Source: Plantactinospora soyae
Lineage (GTDB): Bacteria > Actinomycetota > Actinomycetes > Mycobacteriales > Micromonosporaceae
Direction of reading: 5' to 3'
Assembly (NCBI RefSeq): GCF_014874095.1
Contig: NZ_JADBEB010000001.1
Location: forward strand, 2,666,001 to 2,730,000
DNA: 64,000 nucleotides
Part shown: one piece after another, positions 42,971 to 52,005 of the stretch
Layout: each line of letters opens with the position of its first letter
Numbering within the stretch: position 1 is the stretch's first letter
Translations under genes and position numbers: made by a program
The notes under the pieces: model-generated
Databases searched by the model: none
What the model saw: only the letters and a program-made list of their open reading frames with translations
What the model was told of the DNA's origin: nothing

Positions 42971-43064
42971 CGGTGACGCCGGTCAGCTGTCGACCTTCGG
43001 AGGCCCACGTGACGACGTCGCGGCGGTCCGGGCCCGGCCCGGGTCGGTCCGTGCGGAGCGCGAG

Positions 43065-44198
43065 GTGACCCCCGGTAGCACCCCTGGTGCTCCGGGGGTG
43101 GTCGTGGTGACCGGGGTCAGCCGTTTCCTCGGGGCGCACGTCGCGGCCCGACTCGTCGCCGATGACCGGATAGGCCGGGTCGTCGGCCTCGATGCGCATG
43201 ATCCGGCGCCCGAGTTCGCCCCGCTGCTCGACGGCGTGGAACGGGTCCGGGCCGACGCCGGCTCGGTGGGCACCATTATCGACGAGCTGGGCGCCGACGC
43301 CGTCGTGCACTTGGCGCTGGTCACCGCCGCGGATCCGCAGCAGGGCGGCCGGGCGGCGATGAAAGAGCAGAACGTCATCGGCACGATGCAGCTCCTCGCC
43401 GCCTGCCAACGGGCGCCCCGGCTGCGCAAGCTGGTCGTCCGGTCGTCGACCGCCGCCTACGGCGCCTCGTTCCGGGACCCGGCCGTCTTCACCGAGGACA
43501 CCGAACCCCGGGCGGTGCCGCGCGGCGGGTTCGCCCGGGACATCCTCGACATCGAGGGGTACGTCCGCGGGTTCCGACGGCGTCGTTCCGACGTCACCGC
43601 CACGGTGCTGCGGTTCGCGCCGCTGATCGGGTCGATGGCGAACACGACCCTCACCCGCTACTTCGCCCAGCCCTTCGTGCCGACCGTCCTCGGGCGTGAC
43701 CCACGGTTGCAGTTCGTGCACGTCGACGACGTGCTGGAGGTCCTGCACCGGTCGGTGGTGGAGGAGCACGCCGGGACGTACAACGTGGCGGGTTCCGGGG
43801 TACTCGCCCTCTCCCAGGCGATCCGCCGGGCCGGTCGGGTCGCCGTACCGGTGGTGGAGCCGGGGCTCTCCGGTGCCGCCGGGCTCGCCCGGGTGCTCGG
43901 CTTCGGGCGGTACGGCCTCGACCAGGTCGACCTGTTCGTGCACGGCAGGGTGGTCGACACCACCAGACTGATCAGCGAATACTCCTTCACCCCGCGCTCC
44001 ACCGCCGCCGCGTTCGACGACTTCATCTCCAGTCACGGCGACGGCACCGTGCTCGGTCCGGAGCAGCTGCGGCGGGCCGAGCAGATGATCATGGACGGGA
44101 TCCGGCACACCCGGGCCACGGTTCGGGACCGGATCGGTCAACTCGGAGCGACCGAGGAACGCGGCGCCGCGCAGCGGAGCGAGGCGGATCATGAGTGA
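43065..44198 (+). CDS. NAD-dependent epimerase/dehydratase-family protein (GalE2-like)
   Basis: 377 residues from GTG 43065 with GGAGCG upstream. VVVVTGVSRFLGAHVAARL is the Rossmann dinucleotide motif in a variant form (GxSRFLG); VVHLALVTAADPQ, LVVRSSTAAYGAS and LQFVHVDDVLEVLHR are extended-SDR features. The classical YxxxK is not obvious. In mycobacteria the ortholog by position is annotated galE2 (Rv0501), whose substrate is uncertain. The end overlaps the acyltransferase start by eight bases. Confidence 0.9.
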   Translation: MTPGSTPGAPGVVVVTGVSRFLGAHVAARLVADDRIGRVVGLDAHDPAPEFAPLLDGVERVRADAGSVGTIIDELGADAVVHLALVTAADPQQGGRAAMKEQNVIGTMQLLAACQRAPRLRKLVVRSSTAAYGASFRDPAVFTEDTEPRAVPRGGFARDILDIEGYVRGFRRRRSDVTATVLRFAPLIGSMANTTLTRYFAQPFVPTVLGRDPRLQFVHVDDVLEVLHRSVVEEHAGTYNVAGSGVLALSQAIRRAGRVAVPVVEPGLSGAAGLARVLGFGRYGLDQVDLFVHGRVVDTTRLISEYSFTPRSTAAAFDDFISSHGDGTVLGPEQLRRAEQMIMDGIRHTRATVRDRIGQLGATEERGAAQRSEADHE

Positions 44199-45189
44199 CG
44201 ACGGCACCGGTGGCGGTCGGAACTCGGCGGACCGGGCCGGGCGGCTCGGCGTACCGCCGAAGGACGACGCGACGGACCTGGACCGGCCGGCGCGGCGCAA
44301 CGGACACGTGCCGGGGCCGGTACGCCCGGCGGTGACCGACCGGCCCGGCGACGTCTGGGACCAGCGGGTCGCGGCCGGACTGGCGTTCCTGCGCCGGCGG
44401 CTGTCCGGCCAGTACGAGGTCGACGAGTTCGGCTTCGACCCCGAGCTGACCGAACAGGTCTTCCATCCGGTGCTGCGGCGGCTCTACCGCGACTGGTTCC
44501 GGACCGAGGTCTTCGGCGTGCAGAACCTGCCGGTCGACGGTGCCGGACTGGTGGTCGGCAACCATTCCGGAACGGTCGCGATGGACGCGATGGTGCTCTC
44601 TGCGGTGCTGCACGACCAACACCCCCGGCACCGCTTCCTACGCCTGCTCGGTGCCGACCTGGTCTTCCGGATGCCGGTGGTCTCCGAGCTGGTACGCAAG
44701 AGCGGCGGCACGGTGGCGTGTAACCCCGACGCGGAGCGCCTGCTGGGCCGGGGTGAACTGGTCGGCGTCTTCCCCGAGGGCTTCAAGGGCGTCGGCAAGC
44801 TCTACGCCGACCGCTACAAGCTGCAACGCTTCGGCCGGGGCGGATTCGTCTCCGCCGCGTTGCGCACCGGTACGCCGATCATCCCCGTCGCGATCGTCGG
44901 CGCCGAGGAGACGTACCCGATGCTCGCCGACATCAAGCCGCTGGCCCGGCTGCTCAAGCTGCCGTACTTCCCGCTGACGCCGACCTTCCCGTGGTTGGGC
45001 CCGCTCGGGGCTGTGCCGCTGCCGAGCAAGTGGCTGATCGAGTTCTGCCCGCCGATCCCGACCGACCATCTGGTCGACTCCGCCGACGATCCGCTGGTCG
45101 TCTTCAACCTGGCCGACCAGGTACGGGAGACCATCCAGCAGACCGTGCACAAGTTGCTGGAGCAGCGCCCCGACCCGTTCGGCCCCTGA
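44191..45189 (+). CDS. PlsC-type lysophospholipid acyltransferase
   Basis: 332 residues. The acyltransferase motifs are NHSGTVAMD (catalytic His-x4-Asp, about residues 127-135), a GGTVACNPDAE block, FPEGFKG and TPIIPVAIVGAEE. An unusual 80-residue polar N-terminus precedes the domain. It should acylate a lysophospholipid or related lipid at the inner membrane face. It corresponds by position to Rv0502, next to the galE2-like gene. Confidence 0.92.
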   Translation: MSDDGTGGGRNSADRAGRLGVPPKDDATDLDRPARRNGHVPGPVRPAVTDRPGDVWDQRVAAGLAFLRRRLSGQYEVDEFGFDPELTEQVFHPVLRRLYRDWFRTEVFGVQNLPVDGAGLVVGNHSGTVAMDAMVLSAVLHDQHPRHRFLRLLGADLVFRMPVVSELVRKSGGTVACNPDAERLLGRGELVGVFPEGFKGVGKLYADRYKLQRFGRGGFVSAALRTGTPIIPVAIVGAEETYPMLADIKPLARLLKLPYFPLTPTFPWLGPLGAVPLPSKWLIEFCPPIPTDHLVDSADDPLVVFNLADQVRETIQQTVHKLLEQRPDPFGP

Positions 45190-45210
45190 TCCCGGCGCCG
45201 CCGGCCGGGA
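45190..45210. terminator. Short hairpin between convergent genes
   Basis: TCCCGGC (45190-45196) and GCCGGGA (45204-45210) pair around seven bases, beginning at the first base after the acyltransferase stop. Probable terminator serving one or both converging genes. Confidence 0.5.
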
Positions 45211-45255
45211 GCAGTGCGATCAGGGGTCAGCCCGATCAGCCGCGACCGGCGACCG

Positions 45256-46140
45256 TCACCTGGTCTGCCAGCGCCGTCGCATGGCGAGGCCGGCGGTCAC
45301 CGCACCCGCCAGAGCACCGGCGGCGACGGTCGACGGTACGGCGATCCTGGCCGCCTTCCGGCCGGTCCGGAAGTCGTACACCGACCAGCCCCGGTCCCGG
45401 GCGACCCGGAGCAGGGCGCCGTCCGGGTTGATCGCGACCGCCCGACCGACGGCGGAGAGCATCGGAAGATCATTGGCGGAGTCGCTGTACGCGGCGCACC
45501 GGTCGAGGTCGAGGCCTTCCACCGTGGCGAGCTGCACCACCGCGTCCGCCTTGGCCGGCCCGTGCATCAGGTCGCCGACGAGGCGGCCGGTGTAGACACC
45601 GTCGTGGATCTCGGCGACCGTGCCGATCGCGCCGGTGAGCCCGAGTCGGATCGCGATGACCCGGCCGATCTCGACCGGGGCCGCGGTGACCAGCCAGACC
45701 CGCTGCCCGGCGTCCAGGTGCTGCTGGGCCAGGGCCCGGGTGCCGGCCCAGATCCTCGGGGCCATCAGCTCGTCGAAGATCTCCTCGGTGAGTCGTTCGA
45801 CGTCCTCGACCCGCCAACCGGCCACGAACGCCAGCGCCGCCTCCTTGGCCTGCGACATGTTGCCGGCGTGCTCGGTGGCGAGTACCCGGAACCGCAGCTG
45901 CTGCCAGGCGAACCGGACCAGGTCGGAGGTGGTGAAGTAGTTCCGGGAGGCCAGGCCGCGGGCGAACCAGTAGATGGAGGCGCCCCGCATCACCGTGTTG
46001 TCGACGTCGAAGAAGCCGGCGGCACCGTCGTCGGCGGGACCGGCCGGTACGGGCAGCGTGGTGTCCAGCCCCGTCGACGACCAACCCGCGGTGTGGCCGT
46101 GTTCGTCGGTGCTGACCGTCACCTTGCGGGTGCGGGCCAC
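45256..46140 (-). CDS. SerB1-like HAD phosphatase (HAD-IB)
   Basis: 294 residues from GTG 46140, chosen for the GGAGG nine bases upstream; longer frames lack a site. AGFFDVDNTVMRG carries the DxDxT nucleophile motif, LVTAAP is motif II (Thr), and YSDSANDLPML is motif IV. A membrane-active C-terminal helix (VAAGALAGAVTAGLAM) follows. This subfamily includes Rv0505c (SerB1); true phosphoserine phosphatase activity is not certain. It lies convergent to the acyltransferase gene, as in mycobacteria. Confidence 0.92.
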   Translation of the reverse strand: MARTRKVTVSTDEHGHTAGWSSTGLDTTLPVPAGPADDGAAGFFDVDNTVMRGASIYWFARGLASRNYFTTSDLVRFAWQQLRFRVLATEHAGNMSQAKEAALAFVAGWRVEDVERLTEEIFDELMAPRIWAGTRALAQQHLDAGQRVWLVTAAPVEIGRVIAIRLGLTGAIGTVAEIHDGVYTGRLVGDLMHGPAKADAVVQLATVEGLDLDRCAAYSDSANDLPMLSAVGRAVAINPDGALLRVARDRGWSVYDFRTGRKAARIAVPSTVAAGALAGAVTAGLAMRRRWQTR

Positions 46141-46261
46141 GCGGAGACCTCCTCGCTGATGCTGTACACACAGCGAGGGTAGCCGGAGTCGCGGGGGCGC
46201 ACCTGGCGTCCGGGCCGACGGGTGGGCCGGACCTGGTGCGGGTCCGTACCAGCGGAAGGGG

Positions 46262-47344
46262 TCAGCCGCCGGAGCGGTGTGCCGGATCGGCCGGCCGGTC
46301 CCGTACGGCCGGCTGTTCCTGGCTCGGCGAGGGCGCGGAGGTGCGGCTCGGGGTCGTACGCTCCGGCGCCCGTGGCGGCTCGTTCGGGCCACGACCGCTG
46401 GTGTTCTGCTCCTCGGCTGGCGCAGGCACGGGGTCCACCGCGTTCCGGCTGACCGGGCAGGCGCGGGGCAGCGGTCCGATCAGATCGGCCCGGCCGGTGG
46501 CACCGGCACGGCAGGCCAGGGCGTCGCGGAGCCCGTCCGACCGGCGCTGTACGGAGTCGAGCAGCCGGAGCGAGTCGTTGGCCCGCTCGCGGGTGGCCCG
46601 GGTGGTGCCCTCGAACAGCCTGCCGACCTGGGGACGCTGCTGCCGGACGAAGGCGTCGACGGCGTCGAGCGCGGCCGGGTCCCGGCGCTGGACCGCCGCT
46701 GTGGTGAGCAGCTTGATGCCCTGCTGGGTGTCGGCGTCCATGTCGTCGAGGACGGCGGAGAAGCCGTAGCTCTGCCCGCCGACCGCCGCCGCCTCGGCGA
46801 GCCGGGTGCGGGCGAAGTCGAGGAAGAGCTGGCCCCGGCTGAGGTCGGAGCTGGCGAGGGCCAGTTGGGCGCGCTCGGTGTGCCGCTTCATGCCGTACAG
46901 CGCGTCGCCGGGTACCGCATTCTCGCTGGCGGCGGACATCCCGGAGACCGCGATCGCGCCGATCGCGACGCCGACCACGATCGCGCCACGGGCCCTGGCC
47001 CGGGTCCGGGTGCCGGGATCACGGAGTGCGGGCCGACCGACGGCGCGGCCGGCCCGGGCCGCTGCCGGTCGGGCGCCGTCCTCGGTGATCGGCTCGGCGG
47101 TGGCGGTGGCCCCGATCCCCTCGCGTTCGGCGGTGGCGACCAGCATGGCCCGCAGGCCGGCCCGGAAGTCGGGATCGACCTCGACGGTGGAGCGGACGTC
47201 CTGGAGCCGTTGCCCGATCGCCACAGGTTCGGCGAGATCGCTGTCGACTCGGGTGCGGATGTGGTGACGACGGGCACCGTTCGCTTCGTCGAGTAGTTGC
47301 GCGAAGCGCTCGGCGCGCTGGCGGTAGAACGATTTCCAACTCAC
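46262..47344 (-). CDS. DUF5667 membrane protein, possible anti-sigma partner of BldN
   Basis: 360 residues from GTG 47344 with GGGAGG upstream. The N-terminal 95 residues (FYRQRAERFAQLLDEANG...DVRSTVEVDPDFRAGLRAML) could bind a sigma factor. A membrane helix (GAIVVGVAIGAIAVSGMSAA) is followed by the DUF5667 domain (ENAVPGDALYGMKRHTERAQ) and a disordered Pro-rich tail. In Streptomyces the gene after bldN encodes the anti-sigma factor RsbN, a membrane protein with its sigma-binding domain at the N-terminus; equivalence here is inferred from position and layout. Confidence 0.8.
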   Translation of the reverse strand: MSWKSFYRQRAERFAQLLDEANGARRHHIRTRVDSDLAEPVAIGQRLQDVRSTVEVDPDFRAGLRAMLVATAEREGIGATATAEPITEDGARPAAARAGRAVGRPALRDPGTRTRARARGAIVVGVAIGAIAVSGMSAASENAVPGDALYGMKRHTERAQLALASSDLSRGQLFLDFARTRLAEAAAVGGQSYGFSAVLDDMDADTQQGIKLLTTAAVQRRDPAALDAVDAFVRQQRPQVGRLFEGTTRATRERANDSLRLLDSVQRRSDGLRDALACRAGATGRADLIGPLPRACPVSRNAVDPVPAPAEEQNTSGRGPNEPPRAPERTTPSRTSAPSPSQEQPAVRDRPADPAHRSGG

Positions 47345-47608
47345 CGCCGACACCTCCCTTCGCTGGTCGCGACGCCGCGGTCGGCGTCGTCGCCGTCCGG
47401 GTGCGACGGTGGCTGACGCAGGATCAGGCTGCGGCATCCGCAGCCGGATCAACGATCCGACCAACCGACCGGCCGGAGGGAACCCGGGGCAACTACCGGT
47501 CGCACCGGGACAAACGGTCGGCGGGGTCGACCGGTTACGGGCACCGGCGGGTCAATACTACGAAGAGTGAGCGGTGTCACCTGGCTGTCCCGGCGGCTGC
47601 GGAGCGCT

Positions 47609-48613
47609 TCACGGCTGGAACCCGTCCGGCAGCAGCCGGGCCAGGGCCCGTACCGCGCGGTACTGCAGAGCCTTGATCGCGCCTTCGTTCTTGCCCATCG
47701 CCCGGGCCGTCTCCGCGACCGAGAAGCCCTGTAGAAACCGCAGAACGATGCACTCCTGCTGCTCGGGGTTGAGCTGCTTCACGGCGGTCAACAAGGCGAC
47801 ATTCGTGATGTGCTCGACGACGGCCGCCTCCGGACTTCCCTCCGGTCCACGATCCTCGCGGTCCGCATCCAGTACGTCACCCGTAGTAACTTCCAGGCGG
47901 TAGCGACCGGACTTGAAGTGGTCCGCGACCAGGTTCCGGGCGATGGTGACCAGCCAGGCCCCCAGGTCCCGGCCCTGCCAGGTGAAGCTGCCGATCCGCT
48001 TCAGCGCCCGGAGGAAGGTGTCCGAGGTCAGGTCCTCGGCGAGCTGCCGGTTGCCGACCCGGAAGTAGACGAACCGGAAGACGGTGTCCACGTACCGGTC
48101 GTAGATCAGTCCGAACGCCTCGGGCTCGCCAGCCTGGGCCCGCTCGACCAGCGCCCAGACCTCACGGGCCGGATCGGACGGGTCGGGACGGTCCGGATAG
48201 CCGGTCGGGGACCCGCCGCCGGAGCCGGTCGACTTCTCGGTCGCCGGCACGATCGGCAGGATCGCCGTCTCGGTGTCCGGACTGTCCGGTCTGGACCCGG
48301 TCTCGGCCGGCGCGGGCGTGGACCCCGGCTGGGCCGGCATGGTTGGCCTCGCGGGGCTGGCCACCCGGCCCCCGACCGGTCTGGCATTGCCGCCCGGGGT
48401 GTTCTGCCGGGTCGGCGTCTCGTTCGGATGTGGCCGGTTTCGGGTGCGTTTGGACCCCCCGTCGCCCCGTACCGCCAGGCTCAACATGTCGTCCATGGAC
48501 ACCCGCATGTCGCCCATGGACGTGCGAAGCTGGTTCAGCCCCTCGGTGAGGGCGAAACGGGCGTTACGCACCTGGCCTCGGGCTGTGTCGTCGAGGTATC
48601 CGTATGTGCTCAC
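47609..48613 (-). CDS. bldN: BldN-type ECF sigma factor with long N-terminal extension
   Basis: 334 residues from GTG 48613 with GGGGAGG upstream. The last 180 residues are a complete ECF sigma factor: region 2 (AFGLIYDRYVDTVFRFVYFR, EDLTSDTFLRALKRIGSFTW, then LGAWLVTIARNLVADHFKS) and region 4 (LTAVKQLNPEQQECIVLRFL, SVAETARAMGKNEGAIKALQ). The preceding 150 residues are Pro/Thr-rich. Streptomyces BldN is also made with an N-terminal pro-sequence that is removed, and controls aerial development (chaplins). A BldD-like box lies about 265 bases upstream. Confidence 0.9.
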   Translation of the reverse strand: MSTYGYLDDTARGQVRNARFALTEGLNQLRTSMGDMRVSMDDMLSLAVRGDGGSKRTRNRPHPNETPTRQNTPGGNARPVGGRVASPARPTMPAQPGSTPAPAETGSRPDSPDTETAILPIVPATEKSTGSGGGSPTGYPDRPDPSDPAREVWALVERAQAGEPEAFGLIYDRYVDTVFRFVYFRVGNRQLAEDLTSDTFLRALKRIGSFTWQGRDLGAWLVTIARNLVADHFKSGRYRLEVTTGDVLDADREDRGPEGSPEAAVVEHITNVALLTAVKQLNPEQQECIVLRFLQGFSVAETARAMGKNEGAIKALQYRAVRALARLLPDGFQP

Positions 48614-49233
48614 TGGACCTCCCCGGCCGGCCGGGGCCGCGGGGCCGGTTGCCGGGGCCCGCCCGCGGTGCTGGCGGTACCCCCGCCGGGATCGGTGCGA
48701 TCCGACTCGACGGTTCCGGGGTGCGCCGTACGACGGCACACGCCCCACAGCTGCTGGTGCAGTGCTCTGACAGGCACGGCGGCCTCCTCGGGCTGAGGGG
48801 TGTCGACTCACGTCAAAAGGGGTGAGCCGACCCGAGTGATGATAGGGCCAACGTCACCCTTGCGCGGCAAGTCCGTTACACAGAGCCAAAGTATTTCCCG
48901 AAAGACACCCGTTAGGGCGCACCGGATGTGCGTTGTCAGATCCCGGACAATGCTAAGTCGGACGCCCTGAGCAGGGAAAATGTCCAAACACGCCAGATGG
49001 CGGCGCGCCTTGGGCGTGCCGCTGCGTATGTGCTAATGGGTAGCCACCTGGTCCTGTGGCTGGTATTGCGAAACCCGTTACGGTCTCGTGGACGGTACCG
49101 CGACAATGCTCCGAAGTCGAGAAAATCCCGTGAGGGCCACCCGTCCGCTGTGGTCCGTACGACGAGTCCGGGATGGTCGGTTGTGCGACCGTTGGAACGA
49201 CGGCCGATACGACCACCCGAGCGACGCGCCACT
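48614..49233. other. 620-base regulatory gap between bldN and the acyl-CoA ligase
   Basis: No gene with matching codon bias was found. GC content is lower than average around 48840-49090. It should hold the promoters of bldN (leftward) and of the ligase (rightward). An open frame running from 48928 into the ligase has non-coding composition and was not used. Confidence 0.6.
48876..48888. promoter_or_regulatory. BldD-like box upstream of bldN
   Basis: TTACACAGAGCCA matches the streptomycete BldD consensus TNACNCAGNGTNA at every fixed position except one (C for T). bldN is a direct BldD target in Streptomyces. The distance to the bldN start is about 265 bases, so it would act on a distal promoter or as one of several sites. 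Confidence 0.45.
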
Positions 49234-51045
49234 GTGTCAGACTCAGCGACCGTGCAGGATGGAGCGAGCACCCCGGCCCAGCCGCCCGCCGTCACCCTCG
49301 CCGACCGGGTACGCCTGGCCGCCACCACACGGAGCGGCCAACCTGCCCTCGTCTGGCCCGACGGCACGCTGAGTTGGGGTGAACTGGATCGGGCGGTGGA
49401 CCGGGTCGCCGACGCACTCCGGAGCCGGACCGACGGGCCGAGCGCCGGACATCCGGCCCGGATCGCCATCGCGTTGGCCAACTCACCCGACTTCGCGGTC
49501 GCGTTCTTCGGCGTCCAGCGGGCCGGGCTGGTGGCCGTACCGGTCAATCCGGCGCTGACCGGGCCGGAACTGCGGCACATCCTGGCGGACTCGGGGTCGA
49601 CGGTACTGATCTGTACCGAGCAGGTGGCGGCGACGATCGCCGCGATCGCCGCCGAACTGCCGGCGCTGGCCGAGGTGCACACCACACTGCCGACCACCCC
49701 GGACCCCGCGAGCGGGGCCGCGCGGGGGCCCGCCGACCGGCCGATCGGGCAGCCGGCGGGCGAAACCACGCGGGTGCCCGCCGACCGGCCGATCGGGCAG
49801 CCGGCGAGCGGGACCACGCGGGTGCCCGCCGAGCCGGCCGACCGGCCGATCGGGACGGACCCGGAGGCGGTGGCGGTGCTGCTGTACACCTCCGGCACCA
49901 CCGGCAGGCCCAAGGGCGCGATGCTGTCCCACCGGGCCCTGCTGGCCAACCACGAGCAGATCGACCGGATCGAACCGTCGGTGGTGGGGCCGGACGACCG
50001 GGTGCTGCTCGCCCTTCCGCTGTTCCACGCGTACGGGTTGAACGCCGGGCTGGGCGCGGTGGCGTACCACGGGGCGTGTGGCGTGCTCGTCGACCGGTTC
50101 GACGCGGCGGGCGTACTGGAGGTGGTGGCGCGGCAGCGGGTCAGCGTGCTGGTCGGCGTACCGTCGATGTTCCTCGGTTGGGTTCTGCTGCCCGACGCCC
50201 CGGCGGCGGCCGGTGTGTCCGTCGGGTCGGCGCTGCGCACGGCCATGGCGTCGGTACGGGTCGCCATCTGCGGCGCGGCTCCGCTGGCCGTCGGCGGCGC
50301 GGCCCGGTTCGCCGAGGCGACCGGACGGCAGATCCAGGTCGGCTACGGGCTGACCGAGACCGCGCCGGTGCTGACCTCCACGTTGGCCGGTCCGGCGTCG
50401 AAGCCGGGCTCGATCGGCCGGCCGATTCCGGGCGTCGAGCTGCGGCTGGTCGGTCGCGACGGCGAGGTTCTCTGGCGGGACGGCTCCACCGCCGACCCCG
50501 AGGACGCCGGAGCCGACAATGGGGACAATGAGGACGATGGGGACGACCTCGACCTTGCCTTCTCCTCGCCCGGCACCGACCCGGGCGAGATCGTGGTACG
50601 CGGCGCCAACCTCTTCTCCGGCTACTGGCCGGACGGGCACGACGGCCCGGACACCGACGGCTGGTGGCGGACCGGCGACATCGCCTACGCCGACGTCGAC
50701 TCCGACCTCTTCCTGGTCGACCGGCTCGGCGAGCTGATCCTGGTCAACGGGTTCAACGTGTACCCGCAGGAGGTCGAGCGGGTGCTGGGCAGCCATCCCG
50801 AGGTGGTCGAGTCGGCGGTGCTCGGCGTACCGCACCCGCTGGCCGGCGAGGCGGTCGTCGCGTACGTCGTCAGGGCGCCCGGCGCTGCGGTCTCGGCCGC
50901 CGACCTGTCCCGGCACTGCGCCGCCAGCCTGGCCAGGTTCAAGTGCCCGAGCAGGATAGAGTTCGTCGGGTCCCTGCCGCTCTCCGCGATCGGCCGGGTG
51001 CGCAGGTCGATACTTCGGGAGTCGGGGGGCAGTGGTGACGAGTGA
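49234..51045 (+). CDS. AMP-forming fatty-acid/acyl-CoA ligase
   Basis: 603 residues from GTG 49234. ANL-superfamily motifs: the P-loop LLYTSGTTGRPKGAMLSH, YGLTETAPVL, WWRTGDIAY and LVDRLGELILVNGFNVYPQEVE, plus the C-terminal VFVG-like FVGSLPLSAIGRVRR, where the usual Lys of the second half-reaction appears changed. An insertion of imperfect 16-residue repeats (PADRPIGQPAGETTRV) precedes the P-loop. It probably activates a carboxylic acid with ATP and CoA. The stop overlaps the glutaredoxin-like gene by 14 bases. Confidence 0.9.
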   Translation: MSDSATVQDGASTPAQPPAVTLADRVRLAATTRSGQPALVWPDGTLSWGELDRAVDRVADALRSRTDGPSAGHPARIAIALANSPDFAVAFFGVQRAGLVAVPVNPALTGPELRHILADSGSTVLICTEQVAATIAAIAAELPALAEVHTTLPTTPDPASGAARGPADRPIGQPAGETTRVPADRPIGQPASGTTRVPAEPADRPIGTDPEAVAVLLYTSGTTGRPKGAMLSHRALLANHEQIDRIEPSVVGPDDRVLLALPLFHAYGLNAGLGAVAYHGACGVLVDRFDAAGVLEVVARQRVSVLVGVPSMFLGWVLLPDAPAAAGVSVGSALRTAMASVRVAICGAAPLAVGGAARFAEATGRQIQVGYGLTETAPVLTSTLAGPASKPGSIGRPIPGVELRLVGRDGEVLWRDGSTADPEDAGADNGDNEDDGDDLDLAFSSPGTDPGEIVVRGANLFSGYWPDGHDGPDTDGWWRTGDIAYADVDSDLFLVDRLGELILVNGFNVYPQEVERVLGSHPEVVESAVLGVPHPLAGEAVVAYVVRAPGAAVSAADLSRHCAASLARFKCPSRIEFVGSLPLSAIGRVRRSILRESGGSGDE

Positions 51046-51289
51046 GCCGAGGCTGACCCTGATCACCCGCCCCGGCTGCCATCTCTGCGAGGTGGCCAAG
51101 GAGGCCGTCGACCGGGTGGTGGCGGTCACCGGGGACCGGTGGACCGAGGTGGACGTCACCGGCGACCTCGACCTGGAGCGGGAGTACGGCGACCGGCTGC
51201 CGGTCGTACTGCTCGACGGCCGTGAGCACGGCTACTGGCGGGTCGAGGAGGACCGGCTGCTGCGGGACCTGACCGCCGTACGCGACTGA
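51032..51289 (+). CDS. Glutaredoxin-like (DUF836) thiol protein
   Basis: 85 residues. LTLITRPGCHLCEVAKEAVD shows the thioredoxin-fold CxxC (Cys-His-Leu-Cys); DRLPVVLLDGREHGYWRVEE is the DUF836 core with cis-Pro (LPVV). It resembles Rv0508 of the mycobacterial hem region. Likely a small cytoplasmic disulfide oxidoreductase. The GTG start lies within the end of the ligase gene. Confidence 0.9.
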   Translation: MVTSEPRLTLITRPGCHLCEVAKEAVDRVVAVTGDRWTEVDVTGDLDLEREYGDRLPVVLLDGREHGYWRVEEDRLLRDLTAVRD

Positions 51290-51316
51290 GCCGCCCCCGC
51301 CGCGTATCGTGCTCGG

Positions 51317-51958
51317 ATGCGTGACCACCTGGTATGGGACTGGAACGGCACCCTGCTCAACGACCTGAGCCTGGTCGTCGCCTCCACCAACGTGGCGCTG
51401 GCCGGTGCCGGCGGGCCGGCGGTGACGGCGGAGGAGCACCGGACGCAGTTCCGCCGCCCGATCGCGGACTACTACGCCGAAGTGCTCGGCCGGGTGCTGG
51501 ACGCCGAGGAGTTCGGCCGGCTCGACAAGATCTTCCACGACGCGTACCGGATCGGGCTGGCCAGTTGTGAGCTGGCGGCCGACGCCGTCACCGCGATCCG
51601 GTCCTGGCCCGGCTCCCAGTCGCTGCTGTCCATGTGGTTCCACGACGAGCTGGTCCCGACGGTCGACAGGTACGGCCTGACCACCATGTTCCGCCGGGTC
51701 GACGGGCTACGGGGCACGGTGGGTGGCGAACGGAAGGCGGAGCACCTGGCCCGGCACCTGACGGCGTTCGGTGTCGAGGGTCCGACGACGGTCCTGATCG
51801 GCGACTCGATCGACGACGCCGAGGCCGCCGACTCGGTGGGTGCCCGATGTGTCCTCTACACCGGCGGTTTCACCGATTCGGCCCGGCTGCGCGCCAGCGG
51901 CTGGCCGGTCGCCGACTCGCTCAGCGAAGCGGTCGAGCTGGCCGCGAAGCTGGACTGA
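51317..51958 (+). CDS. HAD-superfamily hydrolase (phosphoglycolate-phosphatase-like)
   Basis: 213 residues. Motif I is LVWDWNGTLLND, with Trp between the two Asp residues (DxNGT variant with Asp-Trp-Asn). The helical cap lies between about 20 and 85; motif IV is VLIGDSIDDAEAADSVG. The DWNGT form is common in a Gph-like subfamily that keeps catalytic Asp at the first position but replaces the second Asp by Asn, so classical phosphatase chemistry may be altered. It follows the glutaredoxin gene by 27 bases, probably in one operon. Confidence 0.88.
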   Translation: MRDHLVWDWNGTLLNDLSLVVASTNVALAGAGGPAVTAEEHRTQFRRPIADYYAEVLGRVLDAEEFGRLDKIFHDAYRIGLASCELAADAVTAIRSWPGSQSLLSMWFHDELVPTVDRYGLTTMFRRVDGLRGTVGGERKAEHLARHLTAFGVEGPTTVLIGDSIDDAEAADSVGARCVLYTGGFTDSARLRASGWPVADSLSEAVELAAKLD

Positions 51959-52005
51959 GTCATGACCGGGCCGGCCGCGAAGTGGGGGCGGGACCGCCGG
52001 ACGGG

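Noticed and set aside
48928-49233. N-terminal extension of the acyl-CoA ligase
   Set aside because: Low third-position GC and a charged, unfamiliar sequence; the conserved domain begins after GTG 49234.
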